A DNA stretch of 64,000 nucleotides from Annona cherimola (GCA_030490835.1 CM059977.1:10444765-10508764), one strand, 5' to 3'; shown: positions 13,963 to 26,383, counted from the stretch's first letter. Notes: generated from the sequence alone by a model not told the origin. Made by a program: numbers and translations.

Positions 13963-14836
13963 CCTTATCCGCTCATCTTATAAATATACATCGAAAATTG
14001 GAGGTTCGCAACTACAAAAACATAATCGATCACTGATGCAATCCTACTGCAGATACTCAGCAACAAATCCCAGCGGATTATTAAAAACAAGCGTGTTTGC
14101 ACAATTAAGGGGTATGCAAATTGCTGCTTTTTTATTAATTGTTTTTTATATTTAACCCATTCAAAATATCAAGTAACATGTACGTATTTATGATGACAAA
14201 AATCACCTTGATTAAAATTTTGTATATTATAAATATGTAACATCATTTGAGGGCGAATATAAAACTCATAAAATTTGAAATGACTTGGCAAATAAAAGTT
14301 TTTAAAATATTTAATTTTTGACATCCTAAGAATACATAGACGAACATTATAAACAGTTCCGGTATTAAGAAAACTTACAGGAATTCTAAAAAATCATTTG
14401 GACAGAATCCCACTTGTAGTGACGTTTGCTTTTATTCGTTTCCCCAAAGATTTGAAAGGGAAAAACAAAGGTTAAGGGAAACTTGCACCCCCAAGGCGAC
14501 GGTTTACTGAAAATAACAAGGAGAGAATAATGTCCTACGTGATGTTTCTGAAACAAGGAAAGGTGTGAAATCAAGATATTCCCAAACCACAAGAAACCCT
14601 GAGTGGGTAGGGTAGGGCAGGGTTGAGAGAACAAAAATCATATTTCCTTGGCTTCAGATTTGTATTACAAGAAAATAACATCCAGAGACTCTCAGCAGCT
14701 GTTGGACAAATTGGGTGAATCCATAAACACTCATCTCGATCCATTTAATTACTGCATGCACCATTGAGATTGCGCTTTGCGCAGAGCCTTCTAGTAGCAA
14801 TTTAAGCAGGCATTTTGAACCTTCATTGAAGAACCA
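13963..14836. other. Spacer between the TRM1-like promoter and the 3' end of the membrane-protein gene
   Basis: It must contain the TRM1-like promoter (just right of 13962) and the 3' untranslated region of the minus-strand gene ending at 14837. No coding region is supported. Confidence 0.5.
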
Positions 14837-17800
14837 TCATTCGACCTTGGCTGCTCCTACCCCAGGCATGCTACTTTCTGCAACTGTCTCCCTTACAAAT
14901 CTGTGTAACAAGCATTGGCATGTCAAACGAAATAGTGTTAGCAGCCATCAAAACTTTATTTTCCTTTCCCTGCGAGGTTTAGAAAAACTGCTGAAGTTTG
15001 AACCCTGTTGAAGATGCATAGAAGCAAATAAATGGAAATTCTGTAGAGCAACTGAAGATAAGTAGCAGCAGCATACCTTGTTAATTTGTCTTGAGAAGAC
15101 TGCAGGACATAAATTGCAAGAATAAATGATAACAAGAGTCCTGCTTTCCACAAGCACAAAGCAACACAAGCGGAAAAAAAAGGGAAGTAGTTAATGATAC
15201 AGTCATCCTTTTTTCTTTTTTTGGAAGAAATGACATAATAATGTTAGCAACACTATTAAGTTGAAAATGGAACACCTCAGAAGATCATTACATGAATATT
15301 CTAATCAGGCATCAGTAGTACACCAATGTCCAACCTAGAACACACTGCCTCAAGTAACTATTAGAGACAGTTACAGAGCCGTACCGAGCTGAAACAGTCC
15401 ATTTTTATAGAAGATCCACTAAAACCGGATATGTACAAGTCCTTTGTTTTCAAGATTTGGAACCACAAACGAACGAATGGGCCTTAAGAGTGTTGGTCTG
15501 TTACTAATAATCATAATGACAGAAAATACAACCTCAGTTTTTATACTTAAAACAACCATGAATTATAGTGACTTTTACCTGAGCCAAGTAAGACATAGAA
15601 CCCACTGGCAACATCTATTTCTGATTGTTCCTCCCTGTCGTGGAAAAAGATAAAGACAATCAACAATTGAAGTGAAATAATGCCCCCAAAAAACATTACA
15701 TCTATACTGGGCCTTCAACAAACATTACATCTATACTGGGCTTCAACAATTTTCATAAGGAATAAGGTTGATGCCTGCAAATACAACCTAGCTACACACT
15801 ACTACTCCCACAGCAGAGAGGCAGGCACCAGTACCAAAACACCATAAAACATCAGTTACAGAAATATGGTTGAACTTCGGAAAAAACAAAAAAAAAAACT
15901 TTCCAAAAAGCTTAAAGACACAGATGACTATATCATTTCCCTTGACGAAAGTGCCAATATCACCTAGAAGCTAGAATCGACAGGGCATCAACTTATGGTG
16001 CATGCATGTCTAGGTTTCCTTTACCCTCATTTGATGGCCGAGTTCTCAAAAAAGTATAACATTTAAGGGATATATCCCATCACACTAGAATTTATCTCAA
16101 CACAACTGTAACTTTCTATTATGTTGAGTAAGATTGCTGTCATAGCCAGACAAACCATGTATATCTGACAAGCACGTGCTTTGGCCAATATTGTTGATCC
16201 CAGAAGTTCTTTTGTATGTCTTGATGAACTTCAATATCTGCTCAGAACAAAATAACAGTGATCGATCATACAGCAGGAAAAACTTCAAAACAACAACAAC
16301 AGTGACAAATCAAAAAGCAGCAGAGATGCTAGTGGGGCTGCCACGCACTGGTCATGGACGCTGGCGCACAGCCATGGCATCTAAGCTTCAAATCTCCCCT
16401 CCGTGGGAGAAAATTTGTCACCCAGATTGGGACTACTTACAAGTGTCCCCTCCTGAGTGTGGGGGTATTTACAGAATGTACCTCCAAAATATGATGGTTG
16501 TGAATGAGCCTGATTTGTAATATCAGTTGTTACAATGTATATAATACCAATTAAAAAAAAAAAAGCAGAGACTTCAGAACAGAATGGATATTTTTCTAAG
16601 CTGGAAAAACTAGCCTAAGGGCAAGGGTTTGAAAAATGCAACCACGTTAGAGCATTGACCATTGGAAACCAAGGGCCGCCTTTTAGGAGAAATGAGATAA
16701 TGAGAGACCAATATGCTCGTCCTTAATAAACTTGCAGCCGCAAGCAAAGGAAACTTTGACATTAATGAATCATAAACTTAGATACCTTCCTAGGATGAGT
16801 GCAAAGTGCCTAGCATTAGGAAAGACAACAATTAAAAGGCCTTAAGCTAGACACTATACCACTTGATGTGTCGAAGGTTGGGTGGTAAATTGTTCAACAG
16901 AGTTGTTAAATCGATAATAAAACAATAACAATAAAAAATAAAAAATATAGGACAATTCAACGTTGAAGTAACATGCTGCTTCGCCAACTGATAGCAAAAC
17001 ATGATGGTCCAATTGGTAGGCACCAAATGGATGCATGTTTTGATCTAAGGTGAAAAACATGCCAGCGTTACCATAAGAGGAAAAAGAGCAAGGAAGGAAG
17101 GTTTCCATGATTAATAGCTGCAATCCATAAATGTCAAGCATAGCAAACGATCTGGGTGCAAATGTGGGGAAGCATCAGAGTCAAAATGCTAGGCAGTACA
17201 AAACATAAGAACTACGGAAAGCTGGACTCTGGTAGATATCCTCTCTAGTTTCTCCATGTTTTGTAGAGGGGTGATACCTTGACATTTGATGCTTGTCTGA
17301 TGAGGTTTTGCTAAAAAAGGGGCTACTCAAAAAACATATGAATAAAATATAAGATAAAAAAAAATTCTCCATGTACTCACAGTTGACAGAACAAGAATAT
17401 GAGAGGACTCCTAAAATTGCACAGTAGGTGTTAGAAAAAACGAAAAGACAAGAAAAATCTGCAGCTACATGGTGCGCCATCATTGAGCTGGAAGCAAAGA
17501 ACTACAAGATCTGGGCATGAGGGCAAAGATGATGCAGAATCAAAAGTCAAAAACATTAGAAAAACACATATTACTCAGAAGTGCAGGTTTCGACCAAGAC
17601 CATGAAGAACAATTTAAGTGGGAGAAGCAACTCTCTCAAGATATCCAAAAATTATTCATCTTGGTTGTCAGGAACATAAATTCTAGTTGCATGCTCCAGC
17701 ATCAACCAACATAATCATACTGACTGGAAAAAAACTAATGCAGCTACAGGCTAATCTCCATTTACATTTTTTTTAGTTTGAAAGGAGAAAAGAAATCAAC

Positions 17801-19946
17801 CCAAGATGAGCAAGCCTGACATTTTTCGAATTACTTGTTGTATGAATATGTTTGATCAAAATAACATAACCAGATTAGTCCTGATCCATTGCACCTTTGT
17901 GCACTTAGCTTCAGTGTACATGAACATGACCACATGGACTTTTTCCGTTTTTGCCACACATGTGTGAACACAAGCATAAACATTTTACCTATGAAATTTT
18001 ACAATTTTTCGATATTATATATTTTTTGAAAATTTAAAGATAAAAAGTATTATATAAAATCAAAAAATTGTAAAAACTACATATGTGTGAACTTTATGCT
18101 TTATGCTTACGCAGGCATGCATGGCAAAAAGTCAAAAATAAAATAAAATAAAAAAGGTCCATGCAACTGTGTGCACTGGATTAGGACTCCATCTAAATAG
18201 AGGGTAAAATAGTTAACCCACAATATCTATCCTGGGAAAAAGTGCATAATTGATGTGTAATCAATCAACCAAATAATAATAAACAGTATCCTGAGTGAAG
18301 GTCTAAAAAAAGAGGTAAAGAGGTATAATAGTTGTTCAACATCTCTATTTAAATTCAAATGTCGCTAGGAAAAACAGCATATAGAGAAGGATATGGCATA
18401 CAGTGGTGAGGCATGTCTATTACTTTAGCTGTGACACCATGCAAATCATTTCCTGAGTATCTCTGCAACAAATCCAATGACATAGCAGTCAACCTTCCAT
18501 CTAGTTTTCAGACAAACATATATTGAAAGTTATATACTGAAAGGCACAACTAAACTTTCCCATCTACTGGAAACTCCAAGAGCACTGTAATTGGAAAAAT
18601 AATTTAGAAGCTTAAAATAGATGCACTCGTACCAGATGTACATCAATCATTGGAACTTCTGCACTCTTGCGGTTTATGACGAGAAGCCATGGAATCAAAA
18701 ATTTTTCCCTTCCAACTTGAAATGATCTTCACGAGATATATATTCTCAATCAAAAATAGATACAAGAGAAAATTTGAAAATTGGTCAAAATGTAAAATTA
18801 AAATGTAATGGCATTGACAGAGCTCAGAACCAACAATCACAGCAAAAAGATATAGCAGCCACAGGAACAAAATTTACTTCTGCATCAGCTACAATTAACA
18901 ACATTAAAGAGGCTGGTGAACTAAAACTAAAATACAGAGTGATACTTCACAGGATGTATCATTTTGTCTATCCAAGCCGCATTTTCACTTTTTTCTCCAT
19001 TATTCATTCTTCACTTACTAAATTATCTTCTGAATGCTGATATGTAAACCTAACAACGGTGTGCTACTGTGCATGAAATTAAATATAGAAAACCAACATT
19101 TGACACAGATTTATAAATACAAGATTGCATATCCTTTCCTAAAAGAAAACAAACGGGGGACCATAATCCCATCATGCAAGGGCAAAAACAATGGCCGCCA
19201 CACTATGTTTTCGATCAGCTTTGAATACCCTGACCAGGTTTATTTCTTCATTTTAGATAAATTCGTGCTTGTATGATGGCTGCTGCGTGGGACTTGTCCT
19301 TTGTAGTATGTTCTCTTTTCTCTGTTCCAAGTTTCCAGGAAATGAAATTCAAATGCCAGAACATAAGCAACAGTAATCACACAGAATTTTTCTTTTGATG
19401 AATAGTAATCACACAGAATTGATAGACCAGAATTCCGTGAATCATATCCGCCATATGCAGAATTGAAATAGCGGAGAGGAAAGTAAAAAAAGCAGCCCAC
19501 CCTGAATCAAGTAAGCAACTGAGAATTTTTCTTACATTTTGTAAGGATCAGCGCCAGTGAAGCCTGTAGGCTTAGGTATCGGAATCAAAACCTGCATACA
19601 ACGGAACCACCTAAAAGTGAGATTTTTCACGGAAATAAACAACAGGAGTTAGCAAAATCGACACGTACCTCTCGATTCACGGCGAAGATTGGGCAGTGAC
19701 GACCAATAACATCCTGCCAGACCGTCCTTGACTAAAATTGAACGGATTCAAAAATGAATTTTCAGAAGAACATAAGAAAAATAAAATCAAAAGGGGGTCG
19801 GAAATCAGGATTGTTACAGAGTGGTATTGGCCCATCCTGCTCATGGGGACAATCTCTCCGGGTCTGTAAGAGAGACAAATCCAGGGAAATAATGATAGAA
19901 ACAGGAGCAAAGAGGTCAAACGTCTGCAAGATGACGACATCTCCAT
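14837..19946 (-). CDS. Uncharacterised plant type I membrane protein, secretory pathway
   Basis: Exons in transcript order: 19946-19818, 19731-19669, 19591-19536, 18726-18633, 18462-18402, 16237-16156, 15634-15579, 15140-15077 and 14900-14837. All junctions use GT-AG, phases agree, and the product is 222 aa. Residues 1-26 form a signal peptide (RR, then LLLFLSLFPWICLS). The lumenal part contains YRPGEIVPMSRMGQYHSSRT, a single Cys (52), FQVGREKF and FYVLLGSG. One membrane helix, about 181-195 (LLLSFILAIYVLQ), precedes a short cytosolic tail. I recall this as a conserved land-plant family of unknown function; that is from memory. The acceptor of exon 4 has a weak pyrimidine tract. Intron 5 (about 2.2 kb) holds two insertions. 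Confidence 0.88.
15690..15748. repeat. Perfect-type 29-bp tandem duplication in an intron
   Basis: The unit AACATTACATCTATACTGGG plus CCTTCAACA occurs twice in a row, with one base difference. It lies in intron 6 of the minus-strand membrane-protein gene. Confidence 0.85.
16327..16564 (+). mobile_element. Short retroposon-like insertion with poly(A) tail
   Basis: A GC-richer block inside an AT-rich intron, ending in ATAATACCAATT and 12 A. The bases before it (AAAAAGCAGCAGAGA, 16312-16326) recur imperfectly after the tail (AAAAGCAGAGA). This suggests a target-site duplication from reverse-transcribed insertion. About 235 bp, so either a SINE or a 5'-truncated LINE end; no protein domain recognised. 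It lies antisense in intron 5 of the membrane-protein gene. Confidence 0.5.
17877..18188. mobile_element. MITE in intron 5 of the membrane-protein gene
   Basis: It is 312 bp with inverted ends: AGTCCTGATCCATTGCAC at the left and, on the other strand, AGTCCTAATCCAGTGCAC at the right. A second inner pair (ACACATGTGTGAACACAAGCAT and its partner near 18080) extends the symmetry. Non-coding. Confidence 0.75.
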
Positions 19947-20099
19947 TGCCGAAGAGAAGAAGCGTTTCCGGCTGTGAAAACCATCCGCAGAACTATGCAG
20001 TGAGAAGCGCTGCTTTTGCAGCTCGCGGACTCATGGGTAACATCCAACCGTCCGTGCATCTCTTGGTTTCAGATTAGCGATTGGACGGTTCAAATCACA

Positions 20100-20860
20100 G
20101 AAACTGATTTCTAGGTGGGTCGGATGAATTTCTAATTTTCCGTTAAAATGGCACTAATTTTTAAAAATTCGAAATAAATATCTAAAAATCTATAAAAATG
20201 TTAAAAATTGATACATACGTTAAATACACTTAAGTTAACAAGTTCATGAAAAAATTTTGAAAAATAAAATAAAAATAAATAGGTGTATGCGCCCGGAAGC
20301 ATGCAGCACCGCATGCTCCCAGGAGCATTGGATCAAGTTTTGTTAAATTAGATGTATATATATCAATTAAAAAAAGATAAGAATGACGATATTTTTTAAA
20401 AATATATTTTAATCTTTATATTTTTAAAAAAATAATAAAATTATTTTTAATAACTAGATTTAAAAAGGAGCTATTATCTTATATTCTTATCAGGCCAAGG
20501 CAACAAAAGCTTGTGTTAGTTTGGGGTTAAAAGGAGTATTTTTTAAAGTTTTTATGACAACATTTTATCGGTGTATTTATTTTATATACTAAGTTTTATT
20601 ACTTTTCAATGTGTTCGTATTTTAAAATTTTCAGAAATAAGCTAGGATTTAAGTTATTTTAGCCAAAAATATTATATTTTGAAAAAAGAGACATAAGTAT
20701 ATCTAAAAATTGTAAGATTTTTATATAAGTTAAACACGCTTAAAAATATATTTTCATGAGAAACGGAAAAAAATTAGCCAAACTAACATAAACTTATACT
20801 AGCAGCTTTCGGAACTAGACTCCGCAAATAAAATAGTTTAAATTATAAATATAACAAAAA
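20100..20860. other. Spacer with remnants of inverted-repeat elements
   Basis: The first bases are probably promoter of the minus-strand gene starting at 19946. Two half-elements at about 20195-20260 and 20690-20770 share the block TTAAATACACTTAA or TTAAACACGCTTAA and CATGA(G)AAAA with family C. A GCATGC hairpin and the edge TATGCGCCCGGAAGCAT lie at 20286-20325. Confidence 0.45.
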
Positions 20861-20873
20861 GTTGAACTATCAC

Positions 20874-21050
20874 CAATGTTTTAAAAACCGGACCGGTCAA
20901 TGAACCGGTTTTGTGACCGGTTCTTGGTTTTTCTGATTCAACCGGTGCGAACCGACAATCAAACCGCAGTTGAATCGAAAAAACCAACACACTGGGACAT
21001 GACCGGTTCACGGTCCGACCGCCCGGTTCGGTCCGGTTTTTAAAAACATT
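20874..21050. mobile_element. 177-bp MITE with 9-bp target-site duplication
   Basis: The terminal inverted repeats read CAATGTTTTAAAAACCGGAC on the left and, from the other strand, AATGTTTTTAAAAACCGGAC on the right. AACTATCAC flanks both sides exactly (20865-20873 and 21051-21059). A 9-bp duplication is characteristic of Mutator-like transposons, though TIR sequence alone cannot prove it. The interior is rich in CCGGTT motifs. Confidence 0.85.
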
Positions 21051-21798
21051 AACTATCACACATTAAATTTCCTTGTTCCCAGTAATACCTAGGCTTATTT
21101 ATTATTTGAAAAAGCAGTTGTACACGAAGGCGTGATCGAGTTATGTTCAACCGGCAATCTGATCAACCCAACTTTATTTTTAGTGGGCTAGGGTTATAAA
21201 TTTTTAATCTAAATCTATTTATATGACTTGTATAACCTCATTTAATTAAATGGGCTGGCCATGAGTATAACTTATTCAACTAGCCAACTCAATAATATAA
21301 TCCTTTGACTTATGGACTTATAAAACCATTTATTACCCATGAAAACCTTTACATCTTCTTAATTTCTATTTACAAATTATCCATACTTATCAACAATAAC
21401 TCAATATTTTAGTTAAGAATGCATCAAAGTTGATATTTAAATTCAATTATTAAATGATTGGTATTAGAAGCCTTTCTTTATAATGTAACGTACATACCAA
21501 ATGATAACATTTTATATTGATAAGTTTTATTTAAAAACAAAAACACTCTAAATAAATTTGGATTAAAATTAAGGTTAAATGGATTATTTTTGGTAAAATA
21601 AATAGTTAGATTTTTTCAATGAATACTCATATATTACATTGTTTCAACTGGTATTATAACCATGTCCTGAAATATTTTTATAATTTTCTAATAATAATCT
21701 CAACAATATTTTCCTAAATAGTCTAATTAGCGGACACTCCAACAAAAATTTAAGAAGAATAATGCTACTACTAATATCCAGACGCAAATGCTCTTATT
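21051..21798. other. AT-rich spacer without recognised features
   Basis: No ORF, RNA gene or clear repeat was identified. Confidence 0.4.
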
Positions 21799-22092
21799 AA
21801 GGGTGTGTTTGTTTGGGATATAAACATATCAACCAAAACTTTTCAATCTAAAACTTTTCATTCTCCATAACTATTCTATTTTTAAATTATTTTTTCATAT
21901 TTTCCTATACAAACTACCCTACTTTTCAATCATTTCTACACAACTATCTATACAACTAATCTATCTATTTTAACTTTATTCTCTTTACTTCTCATCATTA
22001 CTCCTATTATATCACATCATTTTCTATCAATGCCACAACTTCTATATCAAAAACTTTGCATTAAAAGTTTTATCCCCAACCAAACACACCAT
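21799..22092. mobile_element. AT-rich MITE, family A, copy 4
   Basis: Best preserved copy: GGGTGTGTTTG at the left and CCAAACACACC at the right. The inner TIR parts AAAACTTTTCAATC and ATTAAAAGTTTTATCC are visible. The internal blocks CTATCTATTTTAACTTTAT and TATTATATCACATCATTTTC are nearly identical to copy 6 at 57.6 kb. Confidence 0.75.
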
Positions 22093-22479
22093 AAGTTTTG
22101 AACTATGGGCGCCTAATTGATGGAGTAAATACACGTACCATTGAAGCAAAGCTTAAGCGGGGAAGATTAAATTTTTGAAAAGTGTGAAATTGATGTGATA
22201 TAGTAGAGATAAAATGATAATAAATAAGATAATTATGTGATAAAATATTAAAATATAATATTAAATTTTTTAAAAAAAATATACTAGCATAAGTAAAATG
22301 TCAAATTATTTGAGGAGGTGGAAAGCTTGCTTCAACTCTCACCCTTTTTACCAAATGAGCCTAGGATTAGGACTAAAGTTTTAAAATGGGTTAAAATTAA
22401 GGTTAGCCTCAGACTCGATTACAACCTTAATCGTATACGGATCGAGATTTTATGCAGGCTGATTCAGAAATCTTCCAAA

Positions 22480-22663
22480 AAATAAATATACGGAGCAGCA
22501 GACTGGCTCAACACCTCTTCAGCTCTTTGCTTCCGCGGTTTTCAGTTGCCTGGGAAGTGGAAACTCATTTTCGGTATCGCTAGGTAAGATCTGCGGAGGG
22601 GGAAAAATCAGCGTTTGGAAGCCGGCATCTCCATATTTGAAGGTCGGTAGTCGACTCCGACAA
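22480..22663 (+). other. Probable 5' untranslated exon of the 74-aa protein gene
   Basis: A CpG-richer stretch after AT-rich DNA, ending at a good donor (AAGAG|GTACAC, cut after 22666 at most). It would be joined to the exon carrying the ATG at 23230. Inferred from base composition and the splice site only. Confidence 0.35.
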
Positions 22664-23229
22664 GAGGTACACATTTTTAATTTTATTTTTTCATTTCCTT
22701 TCATGTTATTTTCGCTTACAGACATGTTTATTTTACTTGTTAGAACTGTTTTCCGTTTTTCCCCCTTGTTACGTAGATTGATTGGGGCTTGGTGCCTGAC
22801 CTGAATGGGTCACTGTCACTTTCTTCTGCCTCCTTTTACCACTATAATTTCATCCGTACTCTCCCGTTGAGATTGGAGTAGGTTTGATAAATAGCTCCTA
22901 ACCTTACAATTCAGAAGGTAGAATAATACATGTTGCAATGGATTATTACATAATCAGCATTCACATGAAATTTTCGGTTGCTGGATGGCCATTCGTGTTA
23001 AACTTTGACCCCACTTATCTATTTTATTGTCATCGATATGTTGTTGCATGCTAATATTTGTTTTTGCCTTGTCTCGAATTCAGGACCACAGTGTTGAGTG
23101 CTTTGTTTATTTATGGTAAGATGGTATATGTTAAGAATTTTCTCTGTCTATGGAAGAATATTGTTTTATTCATGTGTGACTTGATTTTGAGAACTGGAAG
23201 CGTTAATATTGGAGCATGGTTTTACAGCT

Positions 23230-24344
23230 ATGGCTTTGACAAATTTCATCCTCACTGTTGCGGGCGTTAGTGCTGTTTTCCTCCTCCTCCGGAGTGATGT
23301 CAAACACTCAGCAGCTACGTTCAGGCGAAACATTCGGCAGATTCGACTTTGGCTTGAAGAAGAATCTGCTGCTTCATCCAAGTAATGCTCATTCTCTTTT
23401 TGCTACATTCAAAGCTTTTATATGGTTGTTCATTGGTTGCTTATCTCCTCTTTAAAGATTTTTTTCATGTAGCGTGAGTTGATCTAGGCCGATTTTGATT
23501 GCTAAGAAGAAACATATTTAAAGATTGTTTTATCTTATATGATTTGTTTCATGTTTGTCTGATAACCTCGGTAATTTTGCTGGGCCTAGCTTTCCTTTTA
23601 GAGCCAAAAATCTTCACTCCCATGCATGAGCTTAGTAGATTTCTCTAATAAAGGGATGTCATGGATCCCTGTTGTGATCTCAATGTTTAAGATGGATAAT
23701 GGATTCAGAACCCAATGGCTTCTCCTGAATGATAAGATAGATTCTTGCTTAGCGTGTTATTGGTTGTCCTCTTTGATTTTATGGGCTTTTAACATTTTAG
23801 AGTGGGAGTATAGCACGAAATGCTATGCACACATTACCAATTGTCTCTGCAGGAAAAAAAAAAAAATTCTAAAATGTGGGACTAGCATGCTTCTCTTTTC
23901 TTCAACATGATGGTCATGGAGTTGGCTTCCCTTTTCTACCATTTGTACCTGAAAGTATTACTTTGGATTCAGAGACTGAAAGAGATGATTGAATGTGTGC
24001 TTGAGTTTCCATTTAATTCTGATATACTATCATGTCTGCCAAATATTCTTGGCAATGAATTGGGGATCAAAAAGATGCTTTCTAATGTATATTCCGTCCA
24101 ATAGATTTAGTCTTGTGTTTTTATCTTCTTTCATGTCTGCATTAATGTTGTGCATTGTAGTGCATATACTCTTTCAAATTCTGCAAGTAAATATCTAGTT
24201 TTAGTTAGTTCCAAGAACATGTGTTGACAACACATCTTTTTATAATTTGTCTCTTCCTCATTTTTTTTCAGGGCTAAAGAGAAGGTGGAACCTAAGAAAT
24301 TGGAATCTCAAGTTTCTGAGGAGGTTTCCAAAGACAAGCATTGA
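23230..24344 (+). CDS. 74-aa plant microprotein with N-terminal membrane segment
   Basis: Two coding exons, 23230-23381 and 24272-24344, join in phase to give 74 aa. Residues 4-20 (TNFILTVAGVSAVFLLL) form a hydrophobic helix. It is followed by a basic segment with Arg31-Arg39 and the motif RQIRLWLEEESAAS. The C-terminal tail is Lys/Glu-rich and ends KDKH. This suggests a small single-pass membrane protein with a charged, possibly coiled, exposed tail. I recall similar short uncharacterised proteins in other plants, from memory only. An acidic-basic tail of this kind gives no clue to a reaction. Start chosen because the ATG opens the helix and nothing upstream is in frame. Confidence 0.75.
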
Positions 24345-24620
24345 GTTTTCTTTGGCAGGTAATTTGCACATTTACTAGCTTTTTTTGCTTGTAATCTTGC
24401 AACATTGCTTTGACCTGGTGAGATGAACGATATGATATTTGATACGACTGTGATATAGCTTGCTTAATTTATGTTTTATATTTGTAAATGGAATAATTCA
24501 ACCATAAGGATGATTCACAAACTTGAGCCGGTGGTTCAGGGCCTGCTCGTGCAGCTCCTTTTGGAGAAGCTGGAAATTCTAGCATCCTGCAAACGTGGTC
24601 ATTCATGGTATGCAGTAGAA
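24345..24620 (+). other. 3' region of the microprotein gene
   Basis: Contains the presumed 3' untranslated region. A short open stretch near 24535-24600 reads GPARAAPFGEAGNSS; it could be a further exon or chance. Confidence 0.3.
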
Positions 24621-25130
24621 AGGAACTCCCATGCATAGCTTATGCAGGCAAAAAATCCAAACCATTATAGTTTAGATATCTGCCTCATTCAGTGACTTAA
24701 ATTCGGATTTGAATTTCTTTGTCAAACATTCAAAATGGAAGATTTCTCCATCTGCATTTTCCACGGTGCTGGTTGGGAGGACATAATATTGAAGTTGAAA
24801 TGGAACCTCCATGCATAGCTCATGTAGCGGAAAAAGTCTAGACCATTCCACTTTAGATTTCTGCCTTATTCAATGACTTACAGTTGGCTCTGAATTTCTC
24901 CATCAAACATTGAAAATGGAAGATTTCTCCATCAGCATTTTCCATAGTGCTGGTGGGGAGGACATGATAAATAGAATTTCCATGCATGGCTCATCTAGCT
25001 AAAAATCCAAACCATTCAACATTGGAATTGTCTCATGGCAATCAATTCAATTCAGCTTTAACTTTGTTCATTCAAAATTGACGATTTTCCCCATCTGTAT
25101 TTGCTAGAATGCCCGCACAGATGGTCATAT
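24621..25130. repeat. Three tandem copies of a roughly 175-bp unit
   Basis: Units start at about 24621, 24801 and 24971. Each has CCATGCATAGCT (or CATGGCT), AATCCAAACCATT-like, TCTGCCT-ATTCA, a 'tcaaacattcaaaatgga' block, GATTTCTCCATC and GCATTTTCCA. The third is the most diverged. It has no codon structure. This looks like a local tandem duplication and not a dispersed element. Confidence 0.85.
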
Positions 25131-26383
25131 TCCCATTCCAACTAATAAGCCGATCTGTTTGCTACAGTGAAAGTGATGGGATTCATCATTTTCAATTGAC
25201 ATGACAATTTATAAGCGTTTTTTTCCCTGAATATGTGACTCAGTTGGGAATCTTATTATTCTATATAAAAACAATGAAATACTACCATGTGAATTTGTAG
25301 TTGCATGCATACATATGCTTCAAAGAGGATGGACTTCCCACTAGACACCAAATTCATCATTCCATGTCCATCTAGCTAAACAAGTTGATCCAGTTCTGCC
25401 TGCCCAACTGGAGCTCATACAAGGAACAAAGGCACAGAAACCTAGCTTTTAACTTACACAAGTCAACTTCGTTTGGTCTTTGCTTCTGTATTATCTCGAT
25501 GACATGAAACTCATAAATATCACGTTCTCTATGGCTCATTTTCGTAAAGCAACAGGTGACAGGCTACTCTGTTTAAAGTTTACTGGCATCAGCCAAAATA
25601 ACACGGCTTGTAATCAAATCAGACATGTCTAGGTTCATCACACATTCAGTTCTGCATACCTGACCCAACCATCGTCAAATCCTTATTCCCAGGGCACAAA
25701 ATAAGAATCCTTTTATGCCATTTCAGCTCTACCACGGCCATTAAATTATTTGGGCAACATCATTTCTTCATCTCATAAATTGTCAACCTACCATACACAA
25801 TGAGGTTACATTTAGATTATATCTGTTCAGTGATCCGACAAAATTCTCACTTTTGCCCTTTATTTACCCTAAATGGTTGTAAACTTCCTAAATTTGGAAA
25901 CATTAATTCATTTTTCTTGCGTTAATTTTATTCTTTTTTATGGGAATCTTTATTCCTTTTGAGTCACATCAAGCTAAATAGCCATCTGCATAAAAATTTT
26001 AGCAGGAGGTTTCTTTTTGCAAGCAGTTGGGCTCGATAACAATGTTGTAACCCGAAATTCATAGAAATGAGAAACTAGTCCACGCAATTGGGGACGCAAC
26101 TTGGGTAAGATAAGTATGATCTGAGGTTAAACTTACTCTTATCTTGTTCTTAAAAACTCTTATTTTACTTTATTTTTAGATTCGTTCAGTTCTTGACTTA
26201 CCATATCTTATTTTTTAAAATGTTGGTTCGATCTCGATTTTAAATTGGTTCTTTATATTATTCTTTATATTATATTTGAAAATTATAATCCTAATATAAA
26301 TTTTACTTAAAAATTTATAATCAATGTGACAATAGTATAATTCTAAAATGCATTTATTAGATATACTAAATAATAGATGAAAG
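25131..26383. other. Spacer without recognised features
   Basis: Less AT-rich than the rest of the desert, but no ORF above about 60 codons with protein character and no RNA gene was recognised. Confidence 0.4.
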
